Made by a program: the position numbers and the translations under genes
Source of the DNA: Zhongshania antarctica
Lineage (GTDB): Bacteria; Pseudomonadota; Gammaproteobacteria; Pseudomonadales; Spongiibacteraceae
Direction: 5' to 3'
Length of the DNA: 64,000 nucleotides
NCBI RefSeq assembly: GCF_014202945.1
Contig: NZ_JACHHW010000003.1
Location: 1-64,000, forward strand
The notes under the pieces: generated by a model
Databases searched by the model: none
What the model was told of the DNA's origin: nothing
What the model saw: only the letters and a program-made list of their open reading frames with translations
Part shown: in pieces, positions 16,725 to 27,460 of the stretch
Numbering within the stretch: the first letter of the stretch is position 1
Layout: each line of letters starts with the position of its first letter

Positions 16725-17534
16725 ATGAGAGCTATTATTCTTGCGCTAATATTGTTACAGAGCTTTTTAGTGAATGCCGCTGAATATCGTGTTGGCGTAG
16801 TGCCGCAGTTTGAGGCTCGACGTCTTAATCAGGTTTGGTTACCGATACTCGATGAGCTCGCGAAGCGTACCGGCGATAGCTTTGTTTTGGTTACTAGTAA
16901 ATCTATTCCGGAGTTTGAGGCGAGTTTCCAGCGCGGCGATTTTGATCTTGCGTATATGAATCCATGGCATGCGGTTGTGGCGTATGAAACTCAGCAGTAC
17001 CTGCCTATAGTCAGAGACGGCGATCGCAAGCTGAAAGGCATATTGGTTGTTCGCAAGGACAGCGGCATTACGAATGTAAAGCAATTGGCGGGCGCTGAAA
17101 TTGCTTTTCCGGCACCAAATGCGCTGGGTGCGTCATTATTAATGCGTGCAGATTTAAAAATGATTCATGGTATTGATATCACTCCCAAGTATGTTGATAC
17201 GCATTCTTCGGTTTACTTGAATGTTGCACTACAATCAACAAAGGCTGGTGGTGGGGTAAAACGAACCCTGAAGGAGCAAGCACCAGCATTGCAAGATATG
17301 TTGATGGTACTCTACGAAACTCGGGCGGTGAATCCCCATCCCATCGTCGTTCACCCGAGGGTATCGTTAGATGCGGCACAAAGAATTAGTGAGGCCTTAC
17401 TGGCGATGACATCTGAGCTTGATGCCCAGAAAATACTTGCCGAAATTCCCATGCGACGAGCGGTAGCGACAAATATCGATGAGTATTTACCCTTGACGGA
17501 CTGGGGACTACATGACTTCTACGTACCGAAGTAA
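16725..17534 (+). CDS. PhnD-like periplasmic substrate-binding protein
   Basis: 269 residues. A signal peptide (1-19, ending VNA-AE) is followed by the phosphate/phosphonate-binding-like fold (YRVGVVPQFEARRLNQVW, FDLAYMNPWHAVVA). The family binds oxyanions such as phosphonates or phosphite for ABC uptake, but no ABC permease or ATPase is present; instead its end overlaps the start of a membrane hybrid kinase by 23 bases. It therefore probably works as a sensor partner, as TorT does for TorS. ATG 16725 fits the signal peptide better than an upstream start inside the porin gene. Confidence 0.85.
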   Translation: MRAIILALILLQSFLVNAAEYRVGVVPQFEARRLNQVWLPILDELAKRTGDSFVLVTSKSIPEFEASFQRGDFDLAYMNPWHAVVAYETQQYLPIVRDGDRKLKGILVVRKDSGITNVKQLAGAEIAFPAPNALGASLLMRADLKMIHGIDITPKYVDTHSSVYLNVALQSTKAGGGVKRTLKEQAPALQDMLMVLYETRAVNPHPIVVHPRVSLDAAQRISEALLAMTSELDAQKILAEIPMRRAVATNIDEYLPLTDWGLHDFYVPK

Positions 17535-19812
17535 ATGGCTTTATGGCCTAAAAACTCAAAGCCTTTTGGTCGCGGGGTTTTTGGGCTTTGTTGTTTGCTG
17601 TTTACTTGTTTTTTATACTTTGCCCAGTCAAGACCGGTGGGTAAAAAGAGAGCTGACCACCGCAGCGGAGCGGTCCTTGCGGCAGCTGTCAGCCTCTATC
17701 GTAACGTCATTATTAAGTCATCAATATGCAGAGCTCTATGAAAGCCTTGATGCGCAACTTAGTGAGCATAGAAATTGGCTGAGAATTAAAGTGTCAGACG
17801 CAGAGGGAAAACAGCTATACCCTCTCGGAAGTTGGACGTTAGGCCTGGAAGAAGGCGATATCATTATTTCTCATGACATTCGGTTTTTGGATAAAAACCT
17901 TGGCCGAATTGTGCTGGTTGCTAATTTTGGCGCGGAGTTACGTGAAGGCTATCGTCTACAATTTACCTTAGCTTCTGTTCTGTTTCTAGCGTTAATGCTT
18001 GTTTTTGGTGTGGTCTATTATTTGATTAACAGGACGGTTATCACACCGCTACGAGGATTGATGGCGTCATTTCAGCAGCTTGCTGATGGCGATTATCACT
18101 CTCCCTTACCAAGGGTGTTTAATAATGAGGTTGCGAATGTGGTTGCTGGCTTTGCGGAAATGCGCGGCAATATTGAGCGCCACCAGGCTAAGCTTGAGAT
18201 CTTAAGGCAAGAGGCGGAGCTGGCTAATCGCGCTAAATCTGAATTTTTATCCAGTATGAGTCATGAACTGCGCACGCCGCTCAATGCAATTTTGGGGCTG
18301 GCGCAATTATTTGAATATGACGATGCTGCAAGTGACGTCTATAAAAACCACGGTAAGAATATTTATAACGCCGGCGAATATTTGCTGTCGCTGATTAATG
18401 ATGTACTTGATTTGACCTTAATTGAGTCCAGAAATATTAATCTCAATATTGAGCGTTTCAGCGTTGCCGATGTAGTTGGCGAATGCGTGAACTTGGTGAC
18501 CTCAACCGCCAGTGGGCAGGGAATTAGCATATATTTTACCCGGCCAGTCCCCGATGATATTTTGATTGCCGGTGACTACACGAGACTAAAACAGTCGATT
18601 TTAAATTTATTGTCCAATGCGGTTAAGTATAACTGTGCTGCTGGAATGGTTACCGTCAGCTATTTACGGCGCGAAGGCCAGGTTAGAATTTGCATTGATG
18701 ATACTGGCAGGGGCTTGGCGCAAGAGCAGATAGATAAGCTTTTTACACCGTTTGATCGCCTTGGTGCCGAGTTGGGTGCAACCCAGGGAACCGGTATTGG
18801 TCTGGTTATTACCAAGCAACTGGTTGAATTAATGGGCGGCGTGATGGGGGCCGAAAGCGTTGTGGGGCGGGGCTCAACGTTCTGGATTGAAATGCCTTTG
18901 GCAACCGATGAAAGTGTTCCAGAGCGAACTTTACCGCCACCGGTAGAAACGGTAGCTATACCGAAAAATGATGCGGTTAACTCAAGGCTGCGGATATTGG
19001 TTGCCGAGGATAATACCATTAACCAAGACGTGATTCGCCAGCAATTGGCGCTATTGGGGTATTCAGCGACATTTGCCAATGACGGTTTGGCGGCATGGCA
19101 GTGTTTGCAGACTGATGAGTACGATGTACTGTTGACTGATATTCAGATGCCTGAAATGAATGGCTATGAATTGACCAAGCGAATTCGCAAAGCAGAAGTG
19201 ACCTCCGGAGTTCATTTGCCGATTGTAGCGATTACAGCGAATGTAATGGAAAGTGATGTGTCCGACTGTCTCGCCAGTGGCGCCGACGATTTTATTCCTA
19301 AGCCGGTTGAGATTAATACCTTGAAAGAAGTTTTAGCGCGTGTCGATGCCAATCTTGCCCTAGGCGGCCACGCAGTTGAGCAAGGGCCTGATATGGATGC
19401 GCCATCTGGCGATGTGGAATCAGAAACGCTTGCTATTGATATTAGTCAGCTGGTTTCCATGATTGGTGACGATGCGTCTATGCACTGCATGATTTTTAAA
19501 AGCTTTACCGATTCTAGCCCAGAAAATATTCAGGCAATTCTCGAGGGGCTAAAAGCGCGAAATCCTGAAAATGTGTGTATGCAGGCGCATAAATTTAAAT
19601 CCTCAGCGCGCTCTATGGGAGCCCATAGTTTGGCCGATACATGTGCTGCGTTAGAGGCGCAGACGCATTTTTCCGCAGGCGGCGATGAGCCTGCCGAGGG
19701 TGCATTGAGCGAAGAAGTTTGGTTGAAGCTTGATAACATGGCAGAAAAAATGACTGCGGAGTATGCTGCGGCAAAGCAATTTATCGACGATTATCGTCGG
19801 CAGCATGAATGA
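17512..19812 (+). CDS. membrane hybrid histidine kinase (HAMP-HisKA-HATPase-REC-Hpt)
   Basis: 766 residues. Two membrane segments (about 17-36 and 151-172) flank a periplasmic sensor of about 115 residues; then HAMP (about 173-226), HisKA (MSHELRTPLNAI, His251), HATPase_c (NLLSNAVKY, GTGIGLVI), a receiver (VAEDN, Asp543) and Hpt (AHKFKSSARS, His693). It starts inside the PhnD-like gene after a GGGGA, so the two are translated together. The binding protein probably docks on the periplasmic loop. Its Hpt could feed the LuxO-like regulator 5 kb away; this is inferred. Confidence 0.9.
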   Translation: MTSTYRSKWLYGLKTQSLLVAGFLGFVVCCLLVFYTLPSQDRWVKRELTTAAERSLRQLSASIVTSLLSHQYAELYESLDAQLSEHRNWLRIKVSDAEGKQLYPLGSWTLGLEEGDIIISHDIRFLDKNLGRIVLVANFGAELREGYRLQFTLASVLFLALMLVFGVVYYLINRTVITPLRGLMASFQQLADGDYHSPLPRVFNNEVANVVAGFAEMRGNIERHQAKLEILRQEAELANRAKSEFLSSMSHELRTPLNAILGLAQLFEYDDAASDVYKNHGKNIYNAGEYLLSLINDVLDLTLIESRNINLNIERFSVADVVGECVNLVTSTASGQGISIYFTRPVPDDILIAGDYTRLKQSILNLLSNAVKYNCAAGMVTVSYLRREGQVRICIDDTGRGLAQEQIDKLFTPFDRLGAELGATQGTGIGLVITKQLVELMGGVMGAESVVGRGSTFWIEMPLATDESVPERTLPPPVETVAIPKNDAVNSRLRILVAEDNTINQDVIRQQLALLGYSATFANDGLAAWQCLQTDEYDVLLTDIQMPEMNGYELTKRIRKAEVTSGVHLPIVAITANVMESDVSDCLASGADDFIPKPVEINTLKEVLARVDANLALGGHAVEQGPDMDAPSGDVESETLAIDISQLVSMIGDDASMHCMIFKSFTDSSPENIQAILEGLKARNPENVCMQAHKFKSSARSMGAHSLADTCAALEAQTHFSAGGDEPAEGALSEEVWLKLDNMAEKMTAEYAAAKQFIDDYRRQHE

Positions 19813-19837
19813 CCTAATTGCGTGACAATGGTGGCTA

Positions 19838-20518
19838 ATGAATCATATTGAAGGGCATCGAGTACACCGCGCAAACTGGTTGCGCGCAGCGGTTTTGGGC
19901 GCCAACGATGGTATCGTATCAACGGCGAGTCTAATTGTTGGCGTGGCGGCAGCCAATAGCACTCAAGACAATATAATTATGGTCGGGGTGGCGGGCTTAG
20001 TGGCCGGCGCTATGTCGATGGCGGCTGGTGAGTATGTCTCAGTAAGTTCCCAGGCTGATGCCGAGCAGGCAGATTTAGATAAGGAGCGGCGCGAACTCGC
20101 TGAGCAGCCAGAGCACGAACATGCTGAAATGACCTCGATATATATTGAGCGGGGTTTAGACGAGCGGCTTGCCGCGGAGGTCGCTACTCAGTTAATGGAT
20201 TACGATGCCCTTGGCGCGCATGCGCGAGATGAGCTGGGTATTGTTGAGGAGTTTGCCGCACGGCCACTGCAGGCCGCAATCACTTCGGCTGGCAGCTTTG
20301 TGCTAGGCGCGGGCTTGCCTCTGCTAGTGGCGCTGTGGGTACCTTTGGCCGCCGTGATTTGGGCGGTGTCGTGCAGCGCCTTGCTTTTTCTTGCGCTACT
20401 TGGCGCGCTGGCGGCGCGGGCGGGTGGTGCACCAGTGCTCACCGCGGCCATTCGAGTTTGCTTTTGGGGTGCCCTTGCTATGCTGTTAACGGCGTTAGTG
20501 GGTCACTGGTTTGCCTAA
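19838..20518 (+). CDS. VIT1/CCC1-family transporter
   Basis: 226 residues. It has the VIT1/CCC1 layout: an N-terminal pair of membrane segments with GANDGIVSTASLIVGVAAA, an acidic cytoplasmic region with the metal-binding type Glu pattern (about 70-115), and three C-terminal segments. The family moves Fe2+ or Mn2+. It lies 25 bases after the kinase gene in the same direction, though a functional link is not apparent. Confidence 0.88.
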   Translation: MNHIEGHRVHRANWLRAAVLGANDGIVSTASLIVGVAAANSTQDNIIMVGVAGLVAGAMSMAAGEYVSVSSQADAEQADLDKERRELAEQPEHEHAEMTSIYIERGLDERLAAEVATQLMDYDALGAHARDELGIVEEFAARPLQAAITSAGSFVLGAGLPLLVALWVPLAAVIWAVSCSALLFLALLGALAARAGGAPVLTAAIRVCFWGALAMLLTALVGHWFA

Positions 20519-20673
20519 GCTAGGACGCTTATTTAACGGTCATTTTTCAAACCTCCGTTCGGCGCTAAAGTAATGTGAATATTTCCCGTTCGGCCAATGT
20601 TTTCCTTGTCGGCTTCGTAGTAATGTCGCTTCGGGTTCGATTACGATGTTGCTGCTACTGAGGTTGTTTTAAA

Positions 20674-21417
20674 ATGTTTGAATGGATAGTGAATGCCGAT
20701 GCTTGGATTGCGCTTTTCACGCTGATGGCTTTAGAAATTGTATTGGGTATCGACAATATTATTTTCATCTCAATACTGGTTGGTCGCTTACCACCAGAGC
20801 AGCGTGACCTCGCGCGGAAACTGGGCTTGGGCTTGGCGATGTTGTCACGCTTAGCGCTACTTTTTAGCTTGGTTTGGGTAATGGGCTTGGTTGAACCTTG
20901 GTTCACGGCCTTCGGTAACGAGATTTCCGGGCGCGATGTAATCTTGATTTTAGGCGGTCTATTCTTACTTGGTAAGTCGACCCATGAAATTCACAGTAGT
21001 TTTGAAGTTACCGAGGAGTCTGGTGTTGCAGTAGCTGTGAGTAGCTTTGGGATGGTCCTGGTGCAAATAGCCATTCTGGATATCGTGTTTTCTCTGGACT
21101 CGGTAATTACCGCCGTTGGCTTGGTAGATCACTTATCTATTATGGTAATTGCAGTTGTTGTCTCTGTGCTGGTGATGCTATTCGCCGCCAAACCAATAGG
21201 TGATTTTGTCGACGAAAACCCGACCTTTAAAATGTTGGCCTTGTCCTTTTTGATTATGATCGGCCTTACCTTAATAGCTGAGGGCTTTGATGTGCATGTG
21301 CCGAAAGGCTATGTGTATTTCGCGATGGCATTTTCGGTACTTGTTGAGGTTTTAAACATGCGAACTCGCCGAGCGCGTGGCGCCAAAATGATAAAATTAA
21401 ATAAGCAAATTGAGTGA
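20674..21417 (+). CDS. TerC-family membrane protein
   Basis: 247 residues with about seven membrane segments and the TerC signatures EIVLGIDNIIF (about 21-31) and FSLDSVITAVG (about 138-148), whose Asp residues are thought to bind metal. Family members (Alx, YgdQ, YoaE) are linked to Mn2+ export and metal supply to exported proteins. It follows another metal transporter but is separated by 155 bases. Confidence 0.9.
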   Translation: MFEWIVNADAWIALFTLMALEIVLGIDNIIFISILVGRLPPEQRDLARKLGLGLAMLSRLALLFSLVWVMGLVEPWFTAFGNEISGRDVILILGGLFLLGKSTHEIHSSFEVTEESGVAVAVSSFGMVLVQIAILDIVFSLDSVITAVGLVDHLSIMVIAVVVSVLVMLFAAKPIGDFVDENPTFKMLALSFLIMIGLTLIAEGFDVHVPKGYVYFAMAFSVLVEVLNMRTRRARGAKMIKLNKQIE

Positions 21418-21466
21418 GTTAGCGTATTGGATGACGCCTGCGTGTGCAAAAATTGAAAGGAGTATC

Positions 21467-22714
21467 ATGACGACTGAAGAGCAAAAATTACTAGGCGATG
21501 TCCTGGCTGCAGGACGCTTGACGGTCGATGCAATTGCTGGCGTAAGCGACATTGCGGAGGGCTTGCACCATGCGATTATTACAGTAGGTGGCGTACTAAG
21601 TACGAATGCCCCTGCCTTGGATGGCGAAACTACCCCAGTGAATAAACGCACGGGCGGTATTAGTGGCTTGGTGTATCGCAGTATCCGTCAGGTGAATGGT
21701 TTGCTGGGGTTTGGACTGGATGTCTTGATTCCGCGTTTGACGAGCAAAATCACCGACAACCAAAGTGCACCGGGCCGGGCCGCCGTCGTATCAGCACTGA
21801 ACGGCGTGCTTGGGGATCACCTCGAGCGAAAAGGCAATCCACTCGCAATCGTCATGGCCTTCTGTCGCGATGGCAAAGCCCTTGACAATAATGAATTGAG
21901 AGCCCTGCTGGCAGGCCAGCAGCGGATTGCCATCTTTGTTCACGGTTTGTGCATGAACGATCAGCAGTGGACTCGCAAGGGTCACAATCACGGCGATGCC
22001 TTGGCGGATGAGCAGGGCTTTACTGCCCTGTATCTTCGTTATAACTCCGGCTTACACACCTCAGAGAATGGTCGCGCTTTTGCGAATTTGCTAGAGCAGC
22101 TTAGTGATTGTGTGCAGGCGGACACCGAGTTCTATATTGTCGCCCACAGTATGGGTGGTCTGGTGTCGCGAAGTGCCTGTCATTACGGCGTGCAAGAAGG
22201 CCAGCGCTGGCCACAGCAGTTGCGGAAATTGGTGTTTCTGGGGACGCCACACCATGGCGCTGTTCTTGAACGCGGTGGAAATTGGATCGACGTGCTACTG
22301 GATACAAATCCCTACAGCTCGCCGTTTGCGCGCTTGACTAAGATTCGTAGCAGCGGAATTACCGATTTGCGGTACGGCAATGTTGTGGACGAAGATTGGA
22401 ATGGCTGTGATCGTTTTGATATGGCTGGCGATACCCGAATGCCGATCCCTCTGCCACAGGGCGTAGCGTGTTATGCCATTGCTGCGACGACGTCGGTTGA
22501 TGCGCACCCTGTGATAAATAGTGTGATTGGCGACGGCTTGGTCTCCGTTAGTAGTGCACTCGGTCGTCACCGCGATCCCTCGCGCCATCTTGGATTTGAC
22601 GACGATCATCAGTGGCTGGGTCAAGGCGTAAATCATATGGCGCTGCTCAATCGCTCGGAGGTTTATGAAGTGCTTAAGTCATTTCTGGCGTCTTCGCCGG
22701 GTGTTAGTCAATAA
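21467..22714 (+). CDS. alpha/beta hydrolase, PGAP1/lipase-like
   Basis: 415 residues. The hydrolase core begins near residue 160 (RIAIFVHGLCMNDQQW, oxyanion HG), with the nucleophile motif AHSMGG (Ser in GHSxG-like context), FLGTPHHGA, and a late His (GVNHMALLN). The first 150 residues, helical and predicted soluble, match no domain I know. No signal peptide. ATG 21467 follows GAAAGGAG; a GTG at 21410 overlapping terC is less likely. Confidence 0.8.
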   Translation: MTTEEQKLLGDVLAAGRLTVDAIAGVSDIAEGLHHAIITVGGVLSTNAPALDGETTPVNKRTGGISGLVYRSIRQVNGLLGFGLDVLIPRLTSKITDNQSAPGRAAVVSALNGVLGDHLERKGNPLAIVMAFCRDGKALDNNELRALLAGQQRIAIFVHGLCMNDQQWTRKGHNHGDALADEQGFTALYLRYNSGLHTSENGRAFANLLEQLSDCVQADTEFYIVAHSMGGLVSRSACHYGVQEGQRWPQQLRKLVFLGTPHHGAVLERGGNWIDVLLDTNPYSSPFARLTKIRSSGITDLRYGNVVDEDWNGCDRFDMAGDTRMPIPLPQGVACYAIAATTSVDAHPVINSVIGDGLVSVSSALGRHRDPSRHLGFDDDHQWLGQGVNHMALLNRSEVYEVLKSFLASSPGVSQ

Positions 22715-22744
22715 AAGCCCCGTGCAGTTGAATGAGGGTTTGCG

Positions 22745-23287
22745 GTGACGATGCCACGCTTTCATATAATCGAAGGCGATATCTGTACAATGGCCGTCGA
22801 CGCCATTGTGAATGCCGCCAATTCTACCTTGCTTGGCGGTGGTGGTGTGGACGGTGTAATTCATCGGGCGGCAGGGCCGGCGTTGTTGGCCTATTGCCGC
22901 CAGTTGCAGGGCTGTGACACCGGGGATGCAAAACTGAGCCCCGGCTTTTTACTTCCTGCCCGAGCCGTTATCCATACTGTTGGCCCGGTATGGCGGGGCG
23001 GGCAGCAGGGTGAGGCGGAGTTGCTGGCGTCGTGTTATCGCCGCTGCATTCAACTTGCCGAGGCCGAAGGTTTTAAGTCCATTGCGTTTCCCGCGATCAG
23101 TTGCGGGGTTTACGCCTACCCTCATCGTGAGGCGACTGAAATTGCGGTCGCGACACTGCGACGCTGCACTCCAAATAGCGCGCTGCAAAACATTTATTTA
23201 GTTGCGTTCAGTAGCGAAATGGCAGCGCATTGGGCTGCCGCATGTGCGGCAGCGAGTCCTAGTGCTGGTTCGCGGCACGCTTTATAG
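22745..23287 (+). CDS. macro-domain ADP-ribosyl hydrolase
   Basis: 180 residues with the MacroD/YmdB signatures [28 protein letters not shown], and [14 protein letters not shown]. These proteins remove ADP-ribose from proteins or deacetylate O-acetyl-ADP-ribose. GTG 22745 is taken because GAGGG sits 8 bases upstream; ATG 22751 is two codons in. The last 29 bases overlap the convergent thioredoxin-like gene. Confidence 0.9.
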   Translation: MTMPRFHIIEGDICTMAVDAIVNAANSTLLGGGGVDGVIHRAAGPALLAYCRQLQGCDTGDAKLSPGFLLPARAVIHTVGPVWRGGQQGEAELLASCYRRCIQLAEAEGFKSIAFPAISCGVYAYPHREATEIAVATLRRCTPNSALQNIYLVAFSSEMAAHWAAACAAASPSAGSRHAL

Positions 23288-23714
23288 CGCTGGCGAGGCT
23301 CTCTCTGGTTTGGGGGCCGGTGAGCGTGGCCCTTACCTTGCCGTTCGCGTCGAGTAATAGCGTGGTTGGCAATACCTGTGGCCGAGGTACGTCGAGCTGG
23401 GGGGCTGGGTCAGCGCTCAGCGAGGGAAATGCAATACCCATCTCCGCAATGGCCGCCGTTAAGGCCTCACCTTCTAAACCGTCGTAGTTAACACCGTATA
23501 CCTTAATGTCAGTGTTGGCCTTGGCAAATTCGTTTAGGTCTGGAATTTCCTCTCGGCAAGGGCCGCACCACGTTGCCCAATAATTGATGAGCTGCCACTT
23601 TCCCTGGCTAAATTGCCCAGCTTTGCCGTCGATCGTGGTGAAATCGGGTTTGCTACAGGCGCTGATGCCCAATAAGAGTAAAAAAAATAGTGACCTAATT
23701 GGCTTTGTGTCCAT
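23259..23714 (-). CDS. TlpA/thioredoxin-like lipoprotein
   Basis: 151 residues. The lipobox LLGISAC puts the lipidated Cys at about residue 20. A thioredoxin-fold follows, with WCGPC (about 49-53) and a cis-Pro at VLPTT. It is probably a membrane-attached periplasmic thiol reductase. The gene is convergent with the macro-domain gene and divergent from arsC. Confidence 0.87.
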   Translation of the reverse strand: MDTKPIRSLFFLLLLGISACSKPDFTTIDGKAGQFSQGKWQLINYWATWCGPCREEIPDLNEFAKANTDIKVYGVNYDGLEGEALTAAIAEMGIAFPSLSADPAPQLDVPRPQVLPTTLLLDANGKVRATLTGPQTRESLASAIKRAANQH

Positions 23715-23799
23715 GTAAATACTCGATGCTGGTCCTGCCGACGGGCTGGGCGGTGTATAATGCCGCGATAAAATTACTGATGTATGACGCGGGGAGCGT

Positions 23800-24785
<986 letters not shown>

Positions 24786-24792
24786 GGTAAAT

Positions 24793-25185
24793 ATGACGGT
24801 AATAGAAAAGCGCGCGCTGTTCGCTGCATGGGCAATGAAAATAAGCTATATCGCTTTTTTATTGAGTCTGACCCTTGGTACATGGGTATGGGTTCAAGAA
24901 GGGCGGCAGCCGAGTATCAGTATTTGGTTAATTCGCACCGTGCCGATACTGCTGTTTGCCTACGGGGTATTTAAGCACCAGCTGCGCAGTATCGCCTGGC
25001 TGTGTTTTGCGATTTTAATGTATTTTGCGATGGCGGTAACCGAGGCGATGTCGCCTTATGTTATTTGGTTTAATTATATTGAGTTAGCGGTAGTCGTTGT
25101 GTTGTTTTGCAGCGCGACGGCGTTTATTCGCTGGCAGGCACAAATGCTTAAGGCTAAGCAGGCAGAGGGGACGGCAAGCGAATGA
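24793..25185 (+). CDS. DUF2069 inner-membrane protein
   Basis: 130 residues with four predicted membrane segments (about 15-33, 45-60, 68-86, 95-115) and a basic C-terminus. It matches the DUF2069 family, of unknown function, usually found after wrbA. It overlaps the sppA start by 4 bases (ATGA). Confidence 0.85.
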   Translation: MTVIEKRALFAAWAMKISYIAFLLSLTLGTWVWVQEGRQPSISIWLIRTVPILLFAYGVFKHQLRSIAWLCFAILMYFAMAVTEAMSPYVIWFNYIELAVVVVLFCSATAFIRWQAQMLKAKQAEGTASE

Positions 25186-26999
25186 CAGTGACTAAAAAAC
25201 GAGGTTTTTTCTCGCGCATAGTCGCGATTATTGAGGGCACTCGGCGCTGGGTGTTCAATATATTGTTTGTTATTTTTGTCGGTGTTGTCCTCACCGCCGT
25301 GTTCACCTCTGTCAGTGTGAGTGTGCCAGACGGTGCCGTGCTTATTGTTACACCGGAAGGGATCGTTGTAGATCAAATTACTGCTGTTGACGCCTTAACT
25401 CAGCTAAGCGCAAGCGGTTTACCTACCGAAACCTTGCTCAGCGATTTGATTGAAACGGTGGATTTGGCAACAGAAGATCCGCGTATAGAGGTGATACTGC
25501 TGCAGCTTGATGAGCTTAAACACATTGGTTTGAGCAAAACCCTAGAGCTGTCTGAGTCCATTAATCGCTTTCGCGACAGTGGTAAAACCGTGGTCGCCAC
25601 CGCCAGTCACTATAATCAGGACCAATATTTACTGGCCAGTTTTGCCGACCAGATTTTTGTTCACAATATGGGCGGGGTCGGCATTGAAGGTTTTGCGGTT
25701 ATTCGCAATTACTTTTTAGATGCGATTAATAAACTGAAAATCCGCTTTCATGTTTTTAAAGTGGGTAGTTTTAAGTCGGCCATTGAGCCTTTGCTCCGCA
25801 ACGATATGTCGGATGCGGCGAAGGAATCTAATAAGGCTTGGTTAGATCAGCTCTGGGCAGTGTATAGCGATACCCTGATCGCGCGGCGGGGAATATCGGC
25901 CGAGAAACTAGATTTTTATGTGAATCATATTGATGACGTCATGGCCAAGGTCAATGGTGATGCGGCGCAAGCCGCGCTCGATTACGGTTTGGTCGATGGT
26001 ATTGTCAGTCGCCCAGCATTGCGGTCAATGCTGATTGAGCGAGTAGGCGAAGACAAAGACGGCGCCTATAAACATATTTTCTACCGCGACTATCTTGCCT
26101 TGAGTCAAAACCTACGGCCCGCCAAGCCCGCCGGTGTTGGGGTTATTGTGGCAAGTGGCAATATAGTTGATGGCACCCAACCAGCGGGCACTATTGGCGG
26201 TGACAGTCTGGCGAGCTTAATTCGTCAGGCTCGTCGTGATAACGATGTTAAAGCGGTGGTGCTACGTATTGACAGTGGCGGTGGTTCGGCTTTTGCGTCT
26301 GAGGTTATTCGTGCCGAGCTAGTGCAGCTCCAAGAGGCCGGCAAGCCACTGGTGGTCTCCATGGGTAGTATGGCGGCTTCGGGCGGCTACTGGATTGCAG
26401 CGGGGGCAGATGAAATATGGGCGACCCCTGCGACCCTCACCGGTTCCATTGGTATTTTTGGCGCCTTTCCCACAGTAGACGAAATGTTGAGTGGCCTTGG
26501 CATTAGTACCGACGGTATTGGTACCAGCGCAGTAGCCGGGAAGTTGCGGCCAGATATTCCGCTAGATCCGATTCTCGAACGCGCAATTCAATCAGGTATA
26601 GAATACGGTTACCGTCGCTTTATTGGTATTGTGGCAGACGGCCGAAATAAGCTGGTCGAACAGGTAGAACCGATTGCCGAAGGGCGGGTGTGGAGTGGGG
26701 TGGATGCTCAGCAACTGGGTTTGGTCGATCAGCTTGGCGGTTTAAAGCAAGCCGTGGCGTCGGCGGCGGCCTTGGCGGGCTTGTCGGATGCCAGCAGTCG
26801 CGTCTTGCGTTTGCCGCTCACGCCTGAAGAAGAGCTGATGCAGCTGCTGCTCGGCTCAGGCATGGTGAAACAACTGATGCAAAGCTCCTCGCCGTTGCTG
26901 AGTACCTTAAATAGCGTACTGCCAGCGTGGTCGTCGATGCTGCAATTGCGAGACAGCCGCGGCGTGTATGCCTTCTGTATTATGTGTGTGGCGCCGTAG
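25182..26999 (+). CDS. sppA: signal peptide peptidase SppA, 67K type
   Basis: 605 residues: one N-terminal membrane anchor (about 20-45) and two tandem S49 peptidase domains. The catalytic Lys is in VGSFKSAIEPLLRNDMS and the Ser in MGSMAASGGYWIA, as in E. coli SppA. It degrades signal peptides left in the inner membrane. Confidence 0.95.
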   Translation: MTVTKKRGFFSRIVAIIEGTRRWVFNILFVIFVGVVLTAVFTSVSVSVPDGAVLIVTPEGIVVDQITAVDALTQLSASGLPTETLLSDLIETVDLATEDPRIEVILLQLDELKHIGLSKTLELSESINRFRDSGKTVVATASHYNQDQYLLASFADQIFVHNMGGVGIEGFAVIRNYFLDAINKLKIRFHVFKVGSFKSAIEPLLRNDMSDAAKESNKAWLDQLWAVYSDTLIARRGISAEKLDFYVNHIDDVMAKVNGDAAQAALDYGLVDGIVSRPALRSMLIERVGEDKDGAYKHIFYRDYLALSQNLRPAKPAGVGVIVASGNIVDGTQPAGTIGGDSLASLIRQARRDNDVKAVVLRIDSGGGSAFASEVIRAELVQLQEAGKPLVVSMGSMAASGGYWIAAGADEIWATPATLTGSIGIFGAFPTVDEMLSGLGISTDGIGTSAVAGKLRPDIPLDPILERAIQSGIEYGYRRFIGIVADGRNKLVEQVEPIAEGRVWSGVDAQQLGLVDQLGGLKQAVASAAALAGLSDASSRVLRLPLTPEEELMQLLLGSGMVKQLMQSSSPLLSTLNSVLPAWSSMLQLRDSRGVYAFCIMCVAP

Positions 27000-27092
27000 C
27001 ACGTCGTTCAATATCAACGGCCGGCACCTGTTGGTGTCGGCACTGGTTTACAGGCGATACCGTTAATATTGCAGTGTACAGCTGCTGAGGTG

Positions 27093-27416
27093 TTAACCGG
27101 CAACGGTATCCTGCGGGTAGAGTTGTCGCCACATTTCAAAGCCACCGTCCATGCTGTAGACCTCGGTGAAATCCTTTTCGACAAAATACTGGGCCGCGCT
27201 CTGACTACTGTTGCCATGGTAACAGTAGATAATAAGGGCTTTATCGGGATCCGCAGCCTCGACAAACTGCTGAAGGCTTTGGTTGTCTAGGTGAGTGGCC
27301 GCTGGGATATGAGCTGTGGCAAAGGATTGCTCATCGCGAATGTCCGCAAGTTGGCAATTGCCTGCCGCCGCCATTGCGTGTGCATCTTGGGGTGATATAT
27401 GTTTAAAGTTAGGCAT
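27093..27416 (-). CDS. glpE: thiosulfate sulfurtransferase GlpE
   Basis: 107 residues, a single rhodanese domain with active-site loop YCYHGNSS. Length matches GlpE when started at ATG 27416 (MPNFKHIS); a longer start at 27470 overlaps the divergent kinase gene and adds an unconserved 18 residues. Moves sulfane sulfur from thiosulfate to thiol acceptors. Confidence 0.88.
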   Translation of the reverse strand: MPNFKHISPQDAHAMAAAGNCQLADIRDEQSFATAHIPAATHLDNQSLQQFVEAADPDKALIIYCYHGNSSQSAAQYFVEKDFTEVYSMDGGFEMWRQLYPQDTVAG

Positions 27417-27460
27417 GAGCTTTATCTGAATTGTAAAAAATAGGGAGCCATAGTAACGCG

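Noticed and set aside
23259-23287. Overlap of macro-domain and thioredoxin-like genes as a sign of a frame error
   Set aside because: Both C-termini are complete without it; a 29-bp convergent overlap is ordinary.
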